Assembly: GCA_003611955.1 (NCBI GenBank)
Contig: RAZE01000006.1
Location: 62,001-126,000 of the forward strand
Origin: a bacterium 1XD8-76
GTDB taxonomy: Bacteria > Bacillota > Clostridia > Lachnospirales > Lachnospiraceae
DNA: 64,000 nucleotides
Reading direction: 5' to 3'
Of this stretch, positions 44,336 to 54,597 are shown in pieces (the stretch's first letter is position 1; each line of letters begins with the position of its first letter). A program made the position numbers and the translations under genes. The notes under the pieces were generated by a model. It had not been told where the DNA came from. It made no database searches and was given only the letters and a program-made list of their open reading frames with translations.

Positions 44336-44827
44336 ATGTCACATATCAGAAAATCAACCCTTCAGGACGTATCCCGCATAGCCGAGATACTGATCTTTAC
44401 CAAAAGAATGAATTACCGGTTTATCTTTCAAAACGATAGGGTGTCCTTCGGTGAAATGCAGGTTCTTCCGCTCGCACAGGACTATCTTGACCATCCGGAA
44501 AAACTGGAACATATCTGGGTCTATGACGATGAATTTGTGAAAGGTATGATCCATATGGAGGAAACGCGGATCGATGAACTGTATGTAGATTCCTTTTTTG
44601 AGAAGGAAGGCATCGGCGGAAAGCTGGTGGATTTTGCCGTCGAAAAACTAGACGCGGACTGGCTGTTCGTCCTGGAAAAGAATGTGAGCGCGATCCGGTT
44701 TTATGAGGCCCACGGCTTTCAGCTGACAGGGGAACGGGAGCCGGAGCCCGGCACCGCGGAATATATTGTGAAGATGAAGCTGCGGCCGGGATTCAGGAAA
44801 TCTTTTGGCGGCAACTCCTCAGATTAA
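44336..44827 (+). CDS. GNAT family N-acetyltransferase
   Basis: 163 residues from an ATG with AAAGGAAA upstream. HIRKSTLQDVSRIAEIL begins the fold. The acetyl-CoA loop is LYVDSFFEKEGIGGKLVDFAV (a changed RxxGxG/A motif). SAIRFYEAHGFQLTGE and YIVKMKL close it. The acceptor is unknown; some members modify small amines or protein N-termini. It is a single gene convergent with the GH13 gene. Confidence 0.92.
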   Translation: MSHIRKSTLQDVSRIAEILIFTKRMNYRFIFQNDRVSFGEMQVLPLAQDYLDHPEKLEHIWVYDDEFVKGMIHMEETRIDELYVDSFFEKEGIGGKLVDFAVEKLDADWLFVLEKNVSAIRFYEAHGFQLTGEREPEPGTAEYIVKMKLRPGFRKSFGGNSSD

Positions 44828-44914
44828 GCCTGCCTGATCCTTTTCACAAAGGCAGCCGCAAAGGGGCGGCCGCTTCCGCAGATTTTTCTGCTATGGCGGC
44901 AGCCCCTTGTCTCT

Positions 44915-46237
44915 CTATCTCTCCATCTTCCAGAACGCCGCGCTGTAGGGGGGCAACTCGCTCCCGCCTCCAAAGTCATGCATCTGCCCTGTCAGAAGAT
45001 CCTCCGCCTGACCGCAGCCTGCGTCAAAGTGCGCCGTATAACTCTCCCCGTCCGCGTTGATCGCCACAAGGACCCTCTCATTTTCCGTCTTTCTCTCGAA
45101 AATACACTGCTTGTTTGTCAGCACCACCGAGCGGAACGCGCCGTAGTTCAAAGCCTCCGAATTTTTCTTTGCCTCGGCCATCTTTCCTATCTCATCCGTC
45201 AGCTCATTCCACTCCGGCTTCTCAAAACACGCCCGCAGCGCCGGATCTCCCTCGCTCTTGTTCGCCTTCGCTCCCCACTCGCTTCCATAATAGACGCAGG
45301 GAACGCCCGGCATACCAAACATCAGCGCATAGATAAGCGGCAGATGCTTCTCGTTGGTCAATATGCTCGCCACCCTCGTCACATCATGGTTATCCACAAA
45401 GGACAACATATGCTTTCCCTTGTACAAAGTCCAGTTCTCCGGTCCGAACTGCCTCATCAGGGAATGGACGATCTCAAACATATTCATACTGTTGAAGCTG
45501 GAATAGAGCCCCTTATAGCACTCATAGTTCGTCGCGGAGTGCAGCATCTGATCGTTTACCATCCGGTTGTAATCGCCGTGCAGCATCTCACCCAACAGGT
45601 AAAAGTCCTGTTTTTTACCGTCGGCAAACTGCCGAAGGCGCCTCACAAAATCATGGTCAAGGCAGTAGGCTACATCCAGCCTGAGCCCGTCGATATCAAA
45701 CGTGTCGATCCAGTAATTCACCGCGTCAAAAATATGCCCGATCACCTCTTCGTTCCGGAGATTCAGTTTCACCAGATCGTAGTTTCCCTCCCAGCCCTCG
45801 TACCAGAGCCCGTCGTTGTAATTGGAATTCCCCTCCAGGCTGATATGAAACCAGTGAAGGTACGGGGAACGCTCCCTGTTTCGCACCACATCCTGAAACG
45901 CCCAGAAACCGCGCCCCACATGGTTGAACACACCGTCCAACACCACTTTGATTCCGGCCTCGTGCATCTTATCGCAGACTTCCTTAAAATCCTCGTTGGT
46001 TCCCAGCCGTTTATCAATCAGCTTATAATCTCTTGTATTGTAACCGTGGGTATCCGACTCAAATACCGGCGAAAAATAGACGGCATCCGCCCCCAGCTTT
46101 TTGATATGGGGGATCCAGTCTTCCACTTTCTTTATTCTGTTCGTCAGTATACCGTCGTTCTCAAACGGAGCGCCGCAGAATCCCAGCGGGTATATCTGGT
46201 AGAACACACTCTCATAGTACCATTTCCTGTCTTCCAT
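44915..46237 (-). CDS. GH13 alpha-amylase family glycosidase
   Basis: 440 residues, cytoplasmic (no signal peptide). (Beta/alpha)8 barrel with all four conserved GH13 regions: VVLDGVFNHVG, GLRLDVAYCLD (Asp nucleophile), LLGEMLHGDY (Glu acid/base) and FVDNHDVTRV. ESVFYQIYPLGFCGAP at the start is typical of maltodextrin-degrading enzymes such as cyclomaltodextrinase or neopullulanase, but without their N-terminal domain. It probably works on imported maltodextrins. No transporter lies next to it. Confidence 0.93.
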   Translation of the reverse strand: MEDRKWYYESVFYQIYPLGFCGAPFENDGILTNRIKKVEDWIPHIKKLGADAVYFSPVFESDTHGYNTRDYKLIDKRLGTNEDFKEVCDKMHEAGIKVVLDGVFNHVGRGFWAFQDVVRNRERSPYLHWFHISLEGNSNYNDGLWYEGWEGNYDLVKLNLRNEEVIGHIFDAVNYWIDTFDIDGLRLDVAYCLDHDFVRRLRQFADGKKQDFYLLGEMLHGDYNRMVNDQMLHSATNYECYKGLYSSFNSMNMFEIVHSLMRQFGPENWTLYKGKHMLSFVDNHDVTRVASILTNEKHLPLIYALMFGMPGVPCVYYGSEWGAKANKSEGDPALRACFEKPEWNELTDEIGKMAEAKKNSEALNYGAFRSVVLTNKQCIFERKTENERVLVAINADGESYTAHFDAGCGQAEDLLTGQMHDFGGGSELPPYSAAFWKMER

Positions 46238-46798
46238 AAATAATCCTCTTTTCTTTGTGGCTTTTTCCTGCTTATTGCCACCCTGAACATTTTACCACAA
46301 TTCTGCCGCTTATTCCATCCAATCTTTGCATTTATATTTTATATTAACAAAACAGTCGTTTTTTATCCTTTTTCTTTTTTTCCGCTTTTGTGTTTACATA
46401 ATTTTTATCCGCCGTATGTTGACCGAATCAGTTTCTTTTTTCGCCCGGCGGAAAAGTAATCCACATTTTTCAAGCCCATTTTATGAACATCCTGTCATTT
46501 TTGCCCTCAAATGACCACTTTTCCACATTCTTATCCACATATTCACATCTGTCATTTTCTTTTTCAGAAAAAAACACTCATGTCTTTTTTGAAAAATCAA
46601 GTATTCTATTTATAAAATTTCAACTGAAATATGGCGCTTTTTTCTCCGAATCATAAAATATTTTTCTCCTGTCTCTGGTATGACTTTCCCAGGTATGATA
46701 CAATATATGGGAGTCAAAACTCATTGACTGTACTGGTACTATCTTCATATCCTATATTTTACAATTATTTTTCTAAACTGTTGAAAGGATGATATCAT
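46238..46798. promoter_or_regulatory. AT-rich intergenic region with a cluster of DnaA-box-like sites
   Basis: This 560-bp divergent region has no gene. It has TTATCCACA (46531-46539, perfect DnaA-box consensus), TTTTCCACA (46519-46527, one mismatch), TAATCCACA (46457-46465, one mismatch) and ATATTCACA (46539-46547, two mismatches), all in the same orientation. AT-rich sequence follows. Possible promoters for nfo lie in 46680-46750. oriC is unlikely because dnaA, dnaN and rpmH are absent. DnaA-dependent control or titration is possible. Confidence 0.45.
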
Positions 46799-47665
46799 AT
46801 GTTGTTAATAGGTTCCCATGTCGGGATGAGCGGAAAAGAAATGTTCCTCGGCTCCGTAAAAGAAGCGTTATCTTATGAGGCAAACACCTTTATGGTCTAC
46901 ACCGGTGCACCCCAAAACACCAGGAGAAAGGAACTGTCCGAACTGAGAATCCCGGAAGCCCTGGCACTCATGAAAGAAGCCGGCATTGAACAGTTTATCG
47001 TGCACGCCCCCTATATCATCAATCTTGGCAATGCGGTCAATTCTTCTACATACGAGCTGGCAGTGGAATTTCTGGAAAAGGAGATCGCAAGAAGTGCGGG
47101 CATGGGCAGCCACATCCTGGTACTGCACCCCGGCTCCCATGTGGGAGAGGGAAAGGAAACGGGCATCCGAAAGATCACGGAGGGATTGAACCAGGTTTTA
47201 ACCGCCGATACACCGGTCTGTGTCGCGCTGGAAACGATGGCGGGAAAAGGCTCGGAAATCGGAAGCCGCCTGGAAGAACTGGCGGAAATCTATGAGAAGA
47301 CCATCCATTCCGAAAAACTCAGAGTCTGTCTGGATACCTGCCATATGCACGATGCCGGTTACGATGTGGTACACGATTTCGATGGCATATTAACCGCCTT
47401 CGATAAACTCTTCGGCATTTCCCAGATCGCCGCCGTCCATCTCAACGACAGCAAAAATCCCTGCGGAGCCCGCAAGGACAGGCACGCCAATCTGGGGGAC
47501 GGTTATATCGGATTCGATGCGCTCTCCTATATCGCACATCATCCGGTGCTGGCGGACGTCCCCAAAATACTGGAGACCCCCTACATCCCACTGCCGGAGA
47601 ACCCCGATAAAAAAGTGCCGCCCTACAAGGAAGAGATCAGGCTCCTCAGGCGGGATGTTTCCTAA
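46799..47665 (+). CDS. nfo: Endonuclease IV (AP endonuclease)
   Basis: 288 residues from an ATG with GAAAGGATG upstream. TIM barrel with the zinc-ligand segments [73 protein letters not shown] and ILETPY. It cuts abasic DNA in base-excision repair. The stop overlaps the convergent helicase gene by 4 bp. The cluster of DnaA boxes lies in its upstream region. Confidence 0.96.
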   Translation: MLLIGSHVGMSGKEMFLGSVKEALSYEANTFMVYTGAPQNTRRKELSELRIPEALALMKEAGIEQFIVHAPYIINLGNAVNSSTYELAVEFLEKEIARSAGMGSHILVLHPGSHVGEGKETGIRKITEGLNQVLTADTPVCVALETMAGKGSEIGSRLEELAEIYEKTIHSEKLRVCLDTCHMHDAGYDVVHDFDGILTAFDKLFGISQIAAVHLNDSKNPCGARKDRHANLGDGYIGFDALSYIAHHPVLADVPKILETPYIPLPENPDKKVPPYKEEIRLLRRDVS

Positions 47666-50157
47666 AATTCCGGCGGTTTTAACCGTCCCTGCCCGCCTTC
47701 ACTCCACCTTTTCCAGAATTCCCCCACATGGAAAGACGCATGATGGCAGGTAGTCACCTGATAGTCTTTCCACTCCCTGGGAAACATGCGCTGATAAGTG
47801 TGCTGCAAAAAGCGCTCGTCCAAAAGGGCCACGATTCCAACATCATCCACGGTGCGGATCACCCGGCCCGCGGCCTGCAGCACTTTATTCATCCCCGGAT
47901 ACTGGTAGGCGTAGTCAAATCCGTTTTCTTCCTTCTCATCAAAGTACTGTCTGATAATCTCGCGCTCGTTGCAGACCTGGGGCAGCCCTGTTCCGACGAT
48001 GACCGCGCCGATCAGCCGGTCCTGTTTTAAATCGATGCCCTCGCTGAAAATACCGCCCAAAACACAAAATCCTAACAGGGAGCGGCCGCCGGACTCCGTC
48101 AGGGAAAATTTCTGCAAAAATTCTTCCCGCGCGCTCTCCCCCATATACTCCTCCTGCAGGGCGCACTCCTCCCGCTCCTCCTCATAGAACGTCTCCCGGT
48201 ATACTTCATAGACCTCTTTCAGAAAGGCATGGGAGGGGAAAAAGATCAGATAATTCCCCACCCTCCCGGATGTGATCTCCTTGATGTAGGAAGCCGCCCG
48301 GAAATATTCCCCGGGCCCCCTCCTCGTATATTTGCTGGTGATATCGGAACCGATGAAAAGTCCTCTCCTCTCGGGGGAAAAGACCGTGGAGGCGTACACC
48401 TCATAATCTTCCGCCCCTCCGCCCAACAGCCCTTTATAATACTGGATCGGAAGAAATGTGGCTGAGAACAGAATACTGCTTCTGGCCCGCATCATACACT
48501 CCTCCAGATTGCCGGACGGGTCAACACAGAACAGTTTCAGCGTGAAACTGCCGTCTTTTTGCATCTCATCATAAATGACATACTTGTCACTTATTTTGTC
48601 ATAAATCAGCAAAAAGTGCGAAATCTCAAAGTAAAACTCCAGCACACTTTTCCTGACAGGACTGTCGTCATGGTCCTCCAGAAATTTTTCCATCTGTGCT
48701 GCCAGTTTATTCAACGCCAGGATAAACGGATCGATGCTCTCCAGGATCCGGTAGTTCCCGCACTCCTTTTTGTAGGTGAGGAGCTGTCTGTTACAGCGCT
48801 CCAGCAGGGAGGCCATCCTTTTGTCGTATCCTTTCACTTCTTTTTTCAGTTCCAGAAAATCTTCCTTTTTCAGCACGGCGCTGTACATATCCCGCCCTCT
48901 GTCCACCAGATTGTGAGCCTCGTCCACGAGAAAAATATAATCCCGCCGCGCACCCTCCGCAAAAAATCTCCTCAGATATACATGCGGATCAAAAACATAA
49001 TTATAATCGCAGATCACTCCATCCGCGAACAGACTCATATCCAGGCACATCTCAAAGGGACAGACCTGATGCTTCCCCGCATACTTCTCTATCAGCTCCC
49101 TCGTAAAGCTGACTTCATGAGTCAACATATCGTAAACCGCCTCGTTTATCCGGTCGAAATGCCCTTTTGCATAGGGGCAGGCCACCGGATTGCACTCAGT
49201 CTCCTCCAAAAAACAGATCTTGTCCCGAGCGGTCAATATCACTGTCTTGAACAGCAGACCGCCCTCCCGCAGGATGGCAAAAGCCTCCTCCGCCACCGTC
49301 CGGGTGATAGTCTTCGCCGTCAGATAAAACAGTTTCTCCGCCATCTGTTCCCCGATCGCCTTCACGGATGGAAACACGGTAGATAAAGTCTTTCCGACGC
49401 CTGTGGGAGCCTCGATAAACAATTTCTTTTTGTGGTAGAGCGTCTGATAGACATAGGTGATCAGTTCCTTCTGCCCTTCCCTATAAGGGAAAGGAAACAC
49501 TGTCTCCCGGATGGAGCGCTGTCGTTTCTCCCGCCACTCCACTTCGTGGTCCGCCCATTTCTGATAAGAAAAGATCAGCTGTTCAAACCATCCCTCCAGA
49601 TCCTCAAATCGGTAATCCTCAAAAAAATAGCGAAGTTCCTCCGTGTCCATATTGCAGTAAGTCATCCGCACACGGATAAACGGCAGGTCATGCTGCTTCG
49701 CATAGATAAAGGCGTAGCACTTTGCCTGAGCCAAATGCACCCTGACAGGCTCTTTCATCCTGTTGACATCCGCGTAAGTCCCTTTGATCTCATCTATGAC
49801 AACTACGTCAAATATACTGTCAGGATAGAATTTCTGTTCCTCTGTCCCGATCGCCGGAACATTTCTCTCCTGCCCAGGAAAACAAACCGGCACTTCCCTT
49901 AAAATTCGTCTCGCCAGCTGTCCGTCGATAATGCCGTCCGCCCTGCCCTCCACAACAATATCATACCGTTTGGTATGATGTGTATACTTCAGTGTCACCT
50001 CGGCATGATAATCAGCCCCCATACGCCTTTGCAGCATACGGTGGATCCGGCCGCCCTCCTGCATCGCATTTTCAGGGGACACCGCTTTTCTGTTGTCAAT
50101 ATCGCCGCTTCTCAGAATAAACTCTACGAGATTGCGGACCGAGGTGATTACTTCCAT
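47662..50157 (-). CDS. Rad3/DinG-type Fe-S helicase with PD-(D/E)XK-like N-terminal domain
   Basis: 831 residues. The first 200 hold a nuclease-like pattern, [13 protein letters not shown] with [15 protein letters not shown] after it, as in Cas4/AddB-type PD-(D/E)XK domains. The helicase core follows: [13 protein letters not shown] (Walker A), four cysteines in [15 protein letters not shown] and CPFEMC that can hold a 4Fe-4S cluster, IFLVDEAHN (DEAH box), [20 protein letters not shown] and QAAGRVIRT. It should unwind DNA in repair or R-loop removal, with a possible cutting role. AGAGG lies 9 nt before the start. Confidence 0.92.
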   Translation of the reverse strand: MEVITSVRNLVEFILRSGDIDNRKAVSPENAMQEGGRIHRMLQRRMGADYHAEVTLKYTHHTKRYDIVVEGRADGIIDGQLARRILREVPVCFPGQERNVPAIGTEEQKFYPDSIFDVVVIDEIKGTYADVNRMKEPVRVHLAQAKCYAFIYAKQHDLPFIRVRMTYCNMDTEELRYFFEDYRFEDLEGWFEQLIFSYQKWADHEVEWREKRQRSIRETVFPFPYREGQKELITYVYQTLYHKKKLFIEAPTGVGKTLSTVFPSVKAIGEQMAEKLFYLTAKTITRTVAEEAFAILREGGLLFKTVILTARDKICFLEETECNPVACPYAKGHFDRINEAVYDMLTHEVSFTRELIEKYAGKHQVCPFEMCLDMSLFADGVICDYNYVFDPHVYLRRFFAEGARRDYIFLVDEAHNLVDRGRDMYSAVLKKEDFLELKKEVKGYDKRMASLLERCNRQLLTYKKECGNYRILESIDPFILALNKLAAQMEKFLEDHDDSPVRKSVLEFYFEISHFLLIYDKISDKYVIYDEMQKDGSFTLKLFCVDPSGNLEECMMRARSSILFSATFLPIQYYKGLLGGGAEDYEVYASTVFSPERRGLFIGSDITSKYTRRGPGEYFRAASYIKEITSGRVGNYLIFFPSHAFLKEVYEVYRETFYEEEREECALQEEYMGESAREEFLQKFSLTESGGRSLLGFCVLGGIFSEGIDLKQDRLIGAVIVGTGLPQVCNEREIIRQYFDEKEENGFDYAYQYPGMNKVLQAAGRVIRTVDDVGIVALLDERFLQHTYQRMFPREWKDYQVTTCHHASFHVGEFWKRWSEGGQGRLKPPEF

Positions 50158-50209
50158 ATATGGGGCCTCTGTTGTTTTCTTTCCCGCCTCCGCTCAGTGC
50201 ACTGCGAGT

Positions 50210-50283
50210 GCAGTGCATGCTCCCTGGCAGGCGCAGTATATGCTTCTTGATAAACGCAGTGCACGCTCCCTGGCGAGCGCAGT
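50210..50283. repeat. Pair of 28-bp direct repeats in the helicase-asnA gap
   Basis: The segments 50210-50237 and 50256-50283 share GCAGTGCA-GCTCCCTGGC--GCGCAGT with four differences, at a 46-bp period. More short hairpins follow (AAAACC/GGTTTT near 50296, GGGC/GCCC near 50330). A related piece, CTCCCTGGCACGCTCG, lies at 1591. They resemble small dispersed REP-like elements. The rest of the 50158-50534 gap has no gene. Confidence 0.75.
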
Positions 50284-50534
50284 GCCTGCTCGAAAAACCT
50301 GCGGTTTTCCTCGCTCACGGGCTTCGCCCTATCACTTCGTAATCTGTCAAATTCGTCTGCAAGCAGCCGATTTGCCATTTTACTTCGTGGCACTGCTCAT
50401 TGCCTACCTGAATTTTACCACATTTTTGCTTGCATATATAGGGAAAAAGTAGTTTAATATTACTTGGAGATTTTTACACGTATCATGCATAAAATGACTG
50501 CATGATCCCATTTGTATAAGGAAAGGAAAAAGCC

Positions 50535-51545
50535 ATGAGCAATATTACCATACCGGAGAACTACTGTTCCGAGTTAAACCTTCATGACACCCAGGTAGCG
50601 ATCAAACTGGTCAAGGATTGTTTTCAAAGCCTGTTGACGGAAAGGCTTCATCTGCAGAGAGTATCCGCACCGTTGTTCGTCACACCGGAGTCCGGTCTGA
50701 ATGACAACTTAAACGGTGTCGAACGTCCCGTCGACTTTACGATGAAAGACCAAAACGAGCGAAAGGCGGAGGTGGTTCAATCCCTTGCAAAATGGAAACG
50801 TTATGCACTGAAAAAGTACGGCTTCCATCACGGCGAAGGACTGTACACCGACATGAATGCCATCCGCAGGGACGAGGAGACCGACAATATCCACTCCATC
50901 TTCGTGGACCAGTGGGACTGGGAGCGGATCATCGACAAAGATGAACGCACCCTGGATACACTGAAGAGCGTGGTACGGGATGTTTACCGCGTACTGTGCA
51001 AGACCGAAAAGTATATGGCCATCCAATATGACTACATAACAGAGATTCTGCCCAAAGATATCTTCTTTCTGACAACGCAGGAGCTGGAAGATATGTATCC
51101 GGACGCCACGCCGAAGCAGCGGGAATACTATATCACCAAAGAAAAAGGCGCCGTCTGCCTGATGCAGATCGGCGATAAGTTGGCTTCCGGCGAGCGCCAC
51201 GACGGCAGAGCGCCGGACTACGATGACTGGGCGCTGAATGCGGATATCATCGTCTACTATCCGGTGCTGGATATCGCGCTGGAATTGTCCTCCATGGGTA
51301 TCCGTGTGGACGAAGACTCCCTGAGGGAGCAGCTTGCCAAGGCCGGCTGCGAAGAGCGCGCCGAGCTCCCCTTCCAGAAAGCCATCCTGGAAAAAGAACT
51401 TCCTTACACGATAGGCGGCGGCATCGGTCAGTCCCGCATCTGTATGTTCTTCCTCCGGAAAGCTCATATCGGAGAAGTACAGAGCTCCATATGGCCGGAA
51501 GAGACCATGAAAGCCATGGAGGCGAGAGGCATAAAACTTCTGTAA
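50535..51545 (+). CDS. asnA: Aspartate-ammonia ligase (asparagine synthetase A)
   Basis: 336 residues, normal length. It is a class II synthetase-like enzyme: LQRVSAPLFVTPESGLNDNLNG, VDFTMKD, AEVVQSLAKWKRYALKKY, GLYTDMNAIRRDEETDNIHS, FVDQWDWE and the C-terminal TIGGGIGQSRICMFFLRKAHIGEVQ. It makes asparagine from aspartate, ammonia and ATP. AAGGAAAGG precedes the start, and a strong terminator follows at once. Confidence 0.97.
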   Translation: MSNITIPENYCSELNLHDTQVAIKLVKDCFQSLLTERLHLQRVSAPLFVTPESGLNDNLNGVERPVDFTMKDQNERKAEVVQSLAKWKRYALKKYGFHHGEGLYTDMNAIRRDEETDNIHSIFVDQWDWERIIDKDERTLDTLKSVVRDVYRVLCKTEKYMAIQYDYITEILPKDIFFLTTQELEDMYPDATPKQREYYITKEKGAVCLMQIGDKLASGERHDGRAPDYDDWALNADIIVYYPVLDIALELSSMGIRVDEDSLREQLAKAGCEERAELPFQKAILEKELPYTIGGGIGQSRICMFFLRKAHIGEVQSSIWPEETMKAMEARGIKLL

Positions 51546-51552
51546 AAAAGAC

Positions 51553-51579
51553 GGCGGAGACAAAAATTTTGTCCCCGCC
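51553..51579 (+). terminator. Terminator of asnA
   Basis: GGCGGAGACAAAA and TTTTGTCCCCGCC pair (one mismatch) and are followed by TTTTTTAT, 8 bp after the asnA stop. Confidence 0.9.
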
Positions 51580-51721
51580 TTTTTTATACCGTCTCCACAT
51601 TGCCCTGCTTCTCTCTGCGGAGATATCCCACTCCCCCGTCGATAAGCCTCCAGAAATATTTTCCTGCGGCGCTCATGCAGCAGATCCAAAAATCTGCACA
51701 GCAAAAAGGAAAACCGCAGCC

Positions 51722-52534
51722 TCACATATTCTCAATGATCTGTGTCACCAGCCTCTTAAATTCCATGGATACCCGATCCGCGGTCTCCTGCACTTCCTTG
51801 TGGTCCAGTTTCCTGTCAGACACACCCGCCGCCAGATTGGTGATACAGGATATTCCGCAGACTTCCAGCCCCATGTGCCGTGCCGCTATCGCCTCGCAGG
51901 CGGTACTCATGCCCACCGCGTCGCCGCCCCAGCCTCTGCACATACGGATCTCCGCAGGCGTTTCATAGCTCGGCCCTGTCAGCTGCACATATACGCCCTC
52001 CTCTATCTCTATGCCGCACTGCTCAGCGGACTTGCGGATCACATCCCGCAGGCGCTTGCTGTACACTTCGCTCATATCCGGGAAACGACTGCCGAGTTCC
52101 TCGATATTTGGTCCGATCAGGGGATTGGGCACTGCTGTCGTGATATGATCCGTTATCATCATAAAGCACCCCGGGTTATAGGATGTATTGATACCGCCGG
52201 CCGCATTGGTGAGAAAAAGCTTCTTTGCTCCCAGCATGCCCATCAAACGGGTCGGAAGCACCACGTCGGACATCGCATAGCCCTCGTAATAATGCACTCT
52301 TCCCTGCATGATCACCACCGGCACTTCTCCCACATAGCCGAACACGAAACGTCCCTTGTGCCCTGCCACCGTCGATATCGGAAATCCCTCAATATCGGAA
52401 TAGTTCACCGTGGCCTCCACTTTGATGCCATCGGCATAATCTCCCAGCCCGGAGCCCAGGATCAAAGCCACCTCCGGCTTAAAATCCGTTTTCTCCCTTA
52501 TGCTCGCCACACACGCCATCAGTTTTTTGTACAT
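51722..52534 (-). CDS. punA: Purine-nucleoside phosphorylase
   Basis: 270 residues, trimeric PNP type. ILGSGLGDYADGI, GHKGRFVFGYVGEVPVVIMQGR, HYYEGY, LFLTNAAGGIN, TDHI, YVQLTGPSYETPAEIRM and the purine-site VGMSTACEAIAARH are present. It cleaves guanosine/inosine-type nucleosides with phosphate. It is the third gene of the udp-deoB-punA operon, 18 bp after deoB. Confidence 0.95.
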   Translation of the reverse strand: MYKKLMACVASIREKTDFKPEVALILGSGLGDYADGIKVEATVNYSDIEGFPISTVAGHKGRFVFGYVGEVPVVIMQGRVHYYEGYAMSDVVLPTRLMGMLGAKKLFLTNAAGGINTSYNPGCFMMITDHITTAVPNPLIGPNIEELGSRFPDMSEVYSKRLRDVIRKSAEQCGIEIEEGVYVQLTGPSYETPAEIRMCRGWGGDAVGMSTACEAIAARHMGLEVCGISCITNLAAGVSDRKLDHKEVQETADRVSMEFKRLVTQIIENM

Positions 52535-52552
52535 ACCTTTTTCTCCTTTTCT

Positions 52553-53740
52553 TTATTTTAAATATCCGAGAAGCGATTCCCCGATCGTCTCCTCCGGCAT
52601 CTTCACGCCGAAATTATCCGCGACGGTCGCGCCGATCACTGCAAACGTACCCTGCTCCGGCAGCCTCCCGTTTCCCTCCATGGATGCAGAGTAAGCGAGA
52701 AACGGCACTTTCTCTCTCGTGTGATCCGATCCCGTGTAGGTCGGATCCGTGCCATGGTCCGCAGAGATGATCACAAGATCGTCTTTTCTCAGTTTTCCGA
52801 GAAGTATCCCCAGCTTCTCGTCGAACTTCTCCAGCTCGTCCCGATACCCCTGCGGGTTTCTCCGGTGTCCCCACTTCGCGTCAAAATCCACCAGATTGAC
52901 AAAGCAGAGCCCCTCAAACTCCTTGTCCGCCAGCTCTATGGTCTGCTCCATACCGTGAACGGAAGATTTGGACTTATGCGCCTCCGTAATTCCTTCTCCA
53001 TCGAAAATGTCCACGATCTTGCCCACGGATATCACATCGAATCCGCCGTCTTTCAATGCGTTCAGGGCCGTTTTACAGGGCGGTTTTAACGCGTAATCAT
53101 GCCGGTTGCTTGTGCGCTCAAACTCCCCTCTCTTCTTCCCCACATAGGGTCTGGCGATGACGCGTCCGACTTTCCATTTCTCCTCCAGCGTCAGCTCTCT
53201 GGCTATCTCACAGCAGCGATACAGTTCCTTCAGGTCAAATGTCTCCTCCTGACCGCAGATCTGGAGAACGGAATCCGCCGACGTGTAGACGATCATATGT
53301 CCGGTGGCGATCTCCTCCTCCCCCAGCTCCTCGATAATTTCCGTGCCGCTGGCGCTCCTGTTGCCGATTACCTTGTGCCCGGTGCGCTTCTCCAGCTCAT
53401 CGATCAGATCCTGCGGAAAACCGTGCTCCGTAAAGGTCTGGAACGGCGTCTTCGTCTCCACGCCCATCATCTCCCAGTGGCCGGTCATCGTGTCCTTTCC
53501 GTTGCTCGCCTCCCGCAGAATCGCCTGATAGCCGAGCGGTTTCTCCACCGCGGCCACCTGTTTTAAGGGGGTCAGATTCGCCAGCCCCATCTTCTGCAGA
53601 TTCGGAATGCGGAATGTTTCGACCGCCTCCGAGATATGTCCCAGCGTGTTGACGCCGATATCGCCGAACTTCGGCCCGTCCGGCATTTGCCCCACTCCAA
53701 GGGAATCGATCACGATCACAAAAATACGTTTATAACTCAT
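52553..53740 (-). CDS. deoB: Phosphopentomutase
   Basis: 395 residues from an ATG with AAGGAG upstream. Alkaline-phosphatase fold with metal sites: [26 protein letters not shown] (catalytic Thr), [33 protein letters not shown] and [22 protein letters not shown]. It converts (deoxy)ribose-1-phosphate to the 5-phosphate, linking the phosphorylases on both sides to the pentose pathway. It overlaps udp by 4 bp (ATGA). Confidence 0.97.
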   Translation of the reverse strand: MSYKRIFVIVIDSLGVGQMPDGPKFGDIGVNTLGHISEAVETFRIPNLQKMGLANLTPLKQVAAVEKPLGYQAILREASNGKDTMTGHWEMMGVETKTPFQTFTEHGFPQDLIDELEKRTGHKVIGNRSASGTEIIEELGEEEIATGHMIVYTSADSVLQICGQEETFDLKELYRCCEIARELTLEEKWKVGRVIARPYVGKKRGEFERTSNRHDYALKPPCKTALNALKDGGFDVISVGKIVDIFDGEGITEAHKSKSSVHGMEQTIELADKEFEGLCFVNLVDFDAKWGHRRNPQGYRDELEKFDEKLGILLGKLRKDDLVIISADHGTDPTYTGSDHTREKVPFLAYSASMEGNGRLPEQGTFAVIGATVADNFGVKMPEETIGESLLGYLK

Positions 53741-54519
53741 TTTTTCTCCTTCCTGTCCTCTCTGATCAGATTCCTGAGCGCACCGATCGCGACACGGATC
53801 GCCATATCGGTATCGTGAACCACAGGATTGTCCAACCCGAGTTTTTCCCGCTCCTGATTTGCCATGACAAGGAAGCAGGAACCCGCCCTCACATGCAGAC
53901 TGCTCGCCACCACAAAGAGCGCCGCCGACTCCATCTCCGAGGCAAGACACCCCAGCCTCTTCCAGGCTTCCCATTTGTTGAGAAGCTCATAGCTGACCGG
54001 CTTTGTCTCCGGGGAATGCTGCCCGTAAAAGGCGTCTTTACACTGTACAACGCCCACATGATACTTCTGTTCCAGCTCTTTCGCCGCCCCGATCAGGGCG
54101 TTGACCGTCTGAATATCCGGCACCGCCGGAAATTCGATCGGCGCGTACTCTTTGCTCGTGCCCTCCATGCGGATCGCACCGTTCGCAATGACAATATCGC
54201 CGCTCATCACTTCCTTCTGCATTCCGCCGCAGGTTCCGATCCTGACGAAAGTGTCCGCCCCAGCCATCACAAGTTCCTCCACCGCAATGGAAGTGGAGGC
54301 GCCGCCGATCCCAGTGGAAGTCACACTCACCCTCTCCCCGTCGAGATAGCCCGTATAGGTAATATATTCCCTGCTGTCCGCCATCAATTCGGGCCGGTCA
54401 AAATACTGCGCTATCTTCGCACAGCGCTTCGGATCCCCGGGCAGGATCACATATCTTCCCACATCGCCTTTGCCCACCTGAATATGGTACTGTTTCCCCG
54501 CATTTTCTGAATAATTCAT
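53737..54519 (-). CDS. udp: Uridine phosphorylase
   Basis: 260 residues from an ATG with AAAGGAGGA upstream. NP-I family: [46 protein letters not shown] and [15 protein letters not shown]. The pyrimidine marks and [13 protein letters not shown] favour Udp over DeoD. It frees uracil from uridine with phosphate. It is the first gene of the salvage operon. Confidence 0.93.
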   Translation of the reverse strand: MNYSENAGKQYHIQVGKGDVGRYVILPGDPKRCAKIAQYFDRPELMADSREYITYTGYLDGERVSVTSTGIGGASTSIAVEELVMAGADTFVRIGTCGGMQKEVMSGDIVIANGAIRMEGTSKEYAPIEFPAVPDIQTVNALIGAAKELEQKYHVGVVQCKDAFYGQHSPETKPVSYELLNKWEAWKRLGCLASEMESAALFVVASSLHVRAGSCFLVMANQEREKLGLDNPVVHDTDMAIRVAIGALRNLIREDRKEKK

Positions 54520-54597
54520 AACGCTCCTCCTTTCCCGTCTCAAGTGCTCCTATCATTTTATCTTACAGATAATTCTATCATGAAAAAAGGACATATG

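Noticed and set aside
46457-46547. Chromosomal replication origin
   Set aside because: DnaA-box-like sites are present but dnaA, dnaN, rpmH and a clear unwinding element are not; only four sites, two of them weak.
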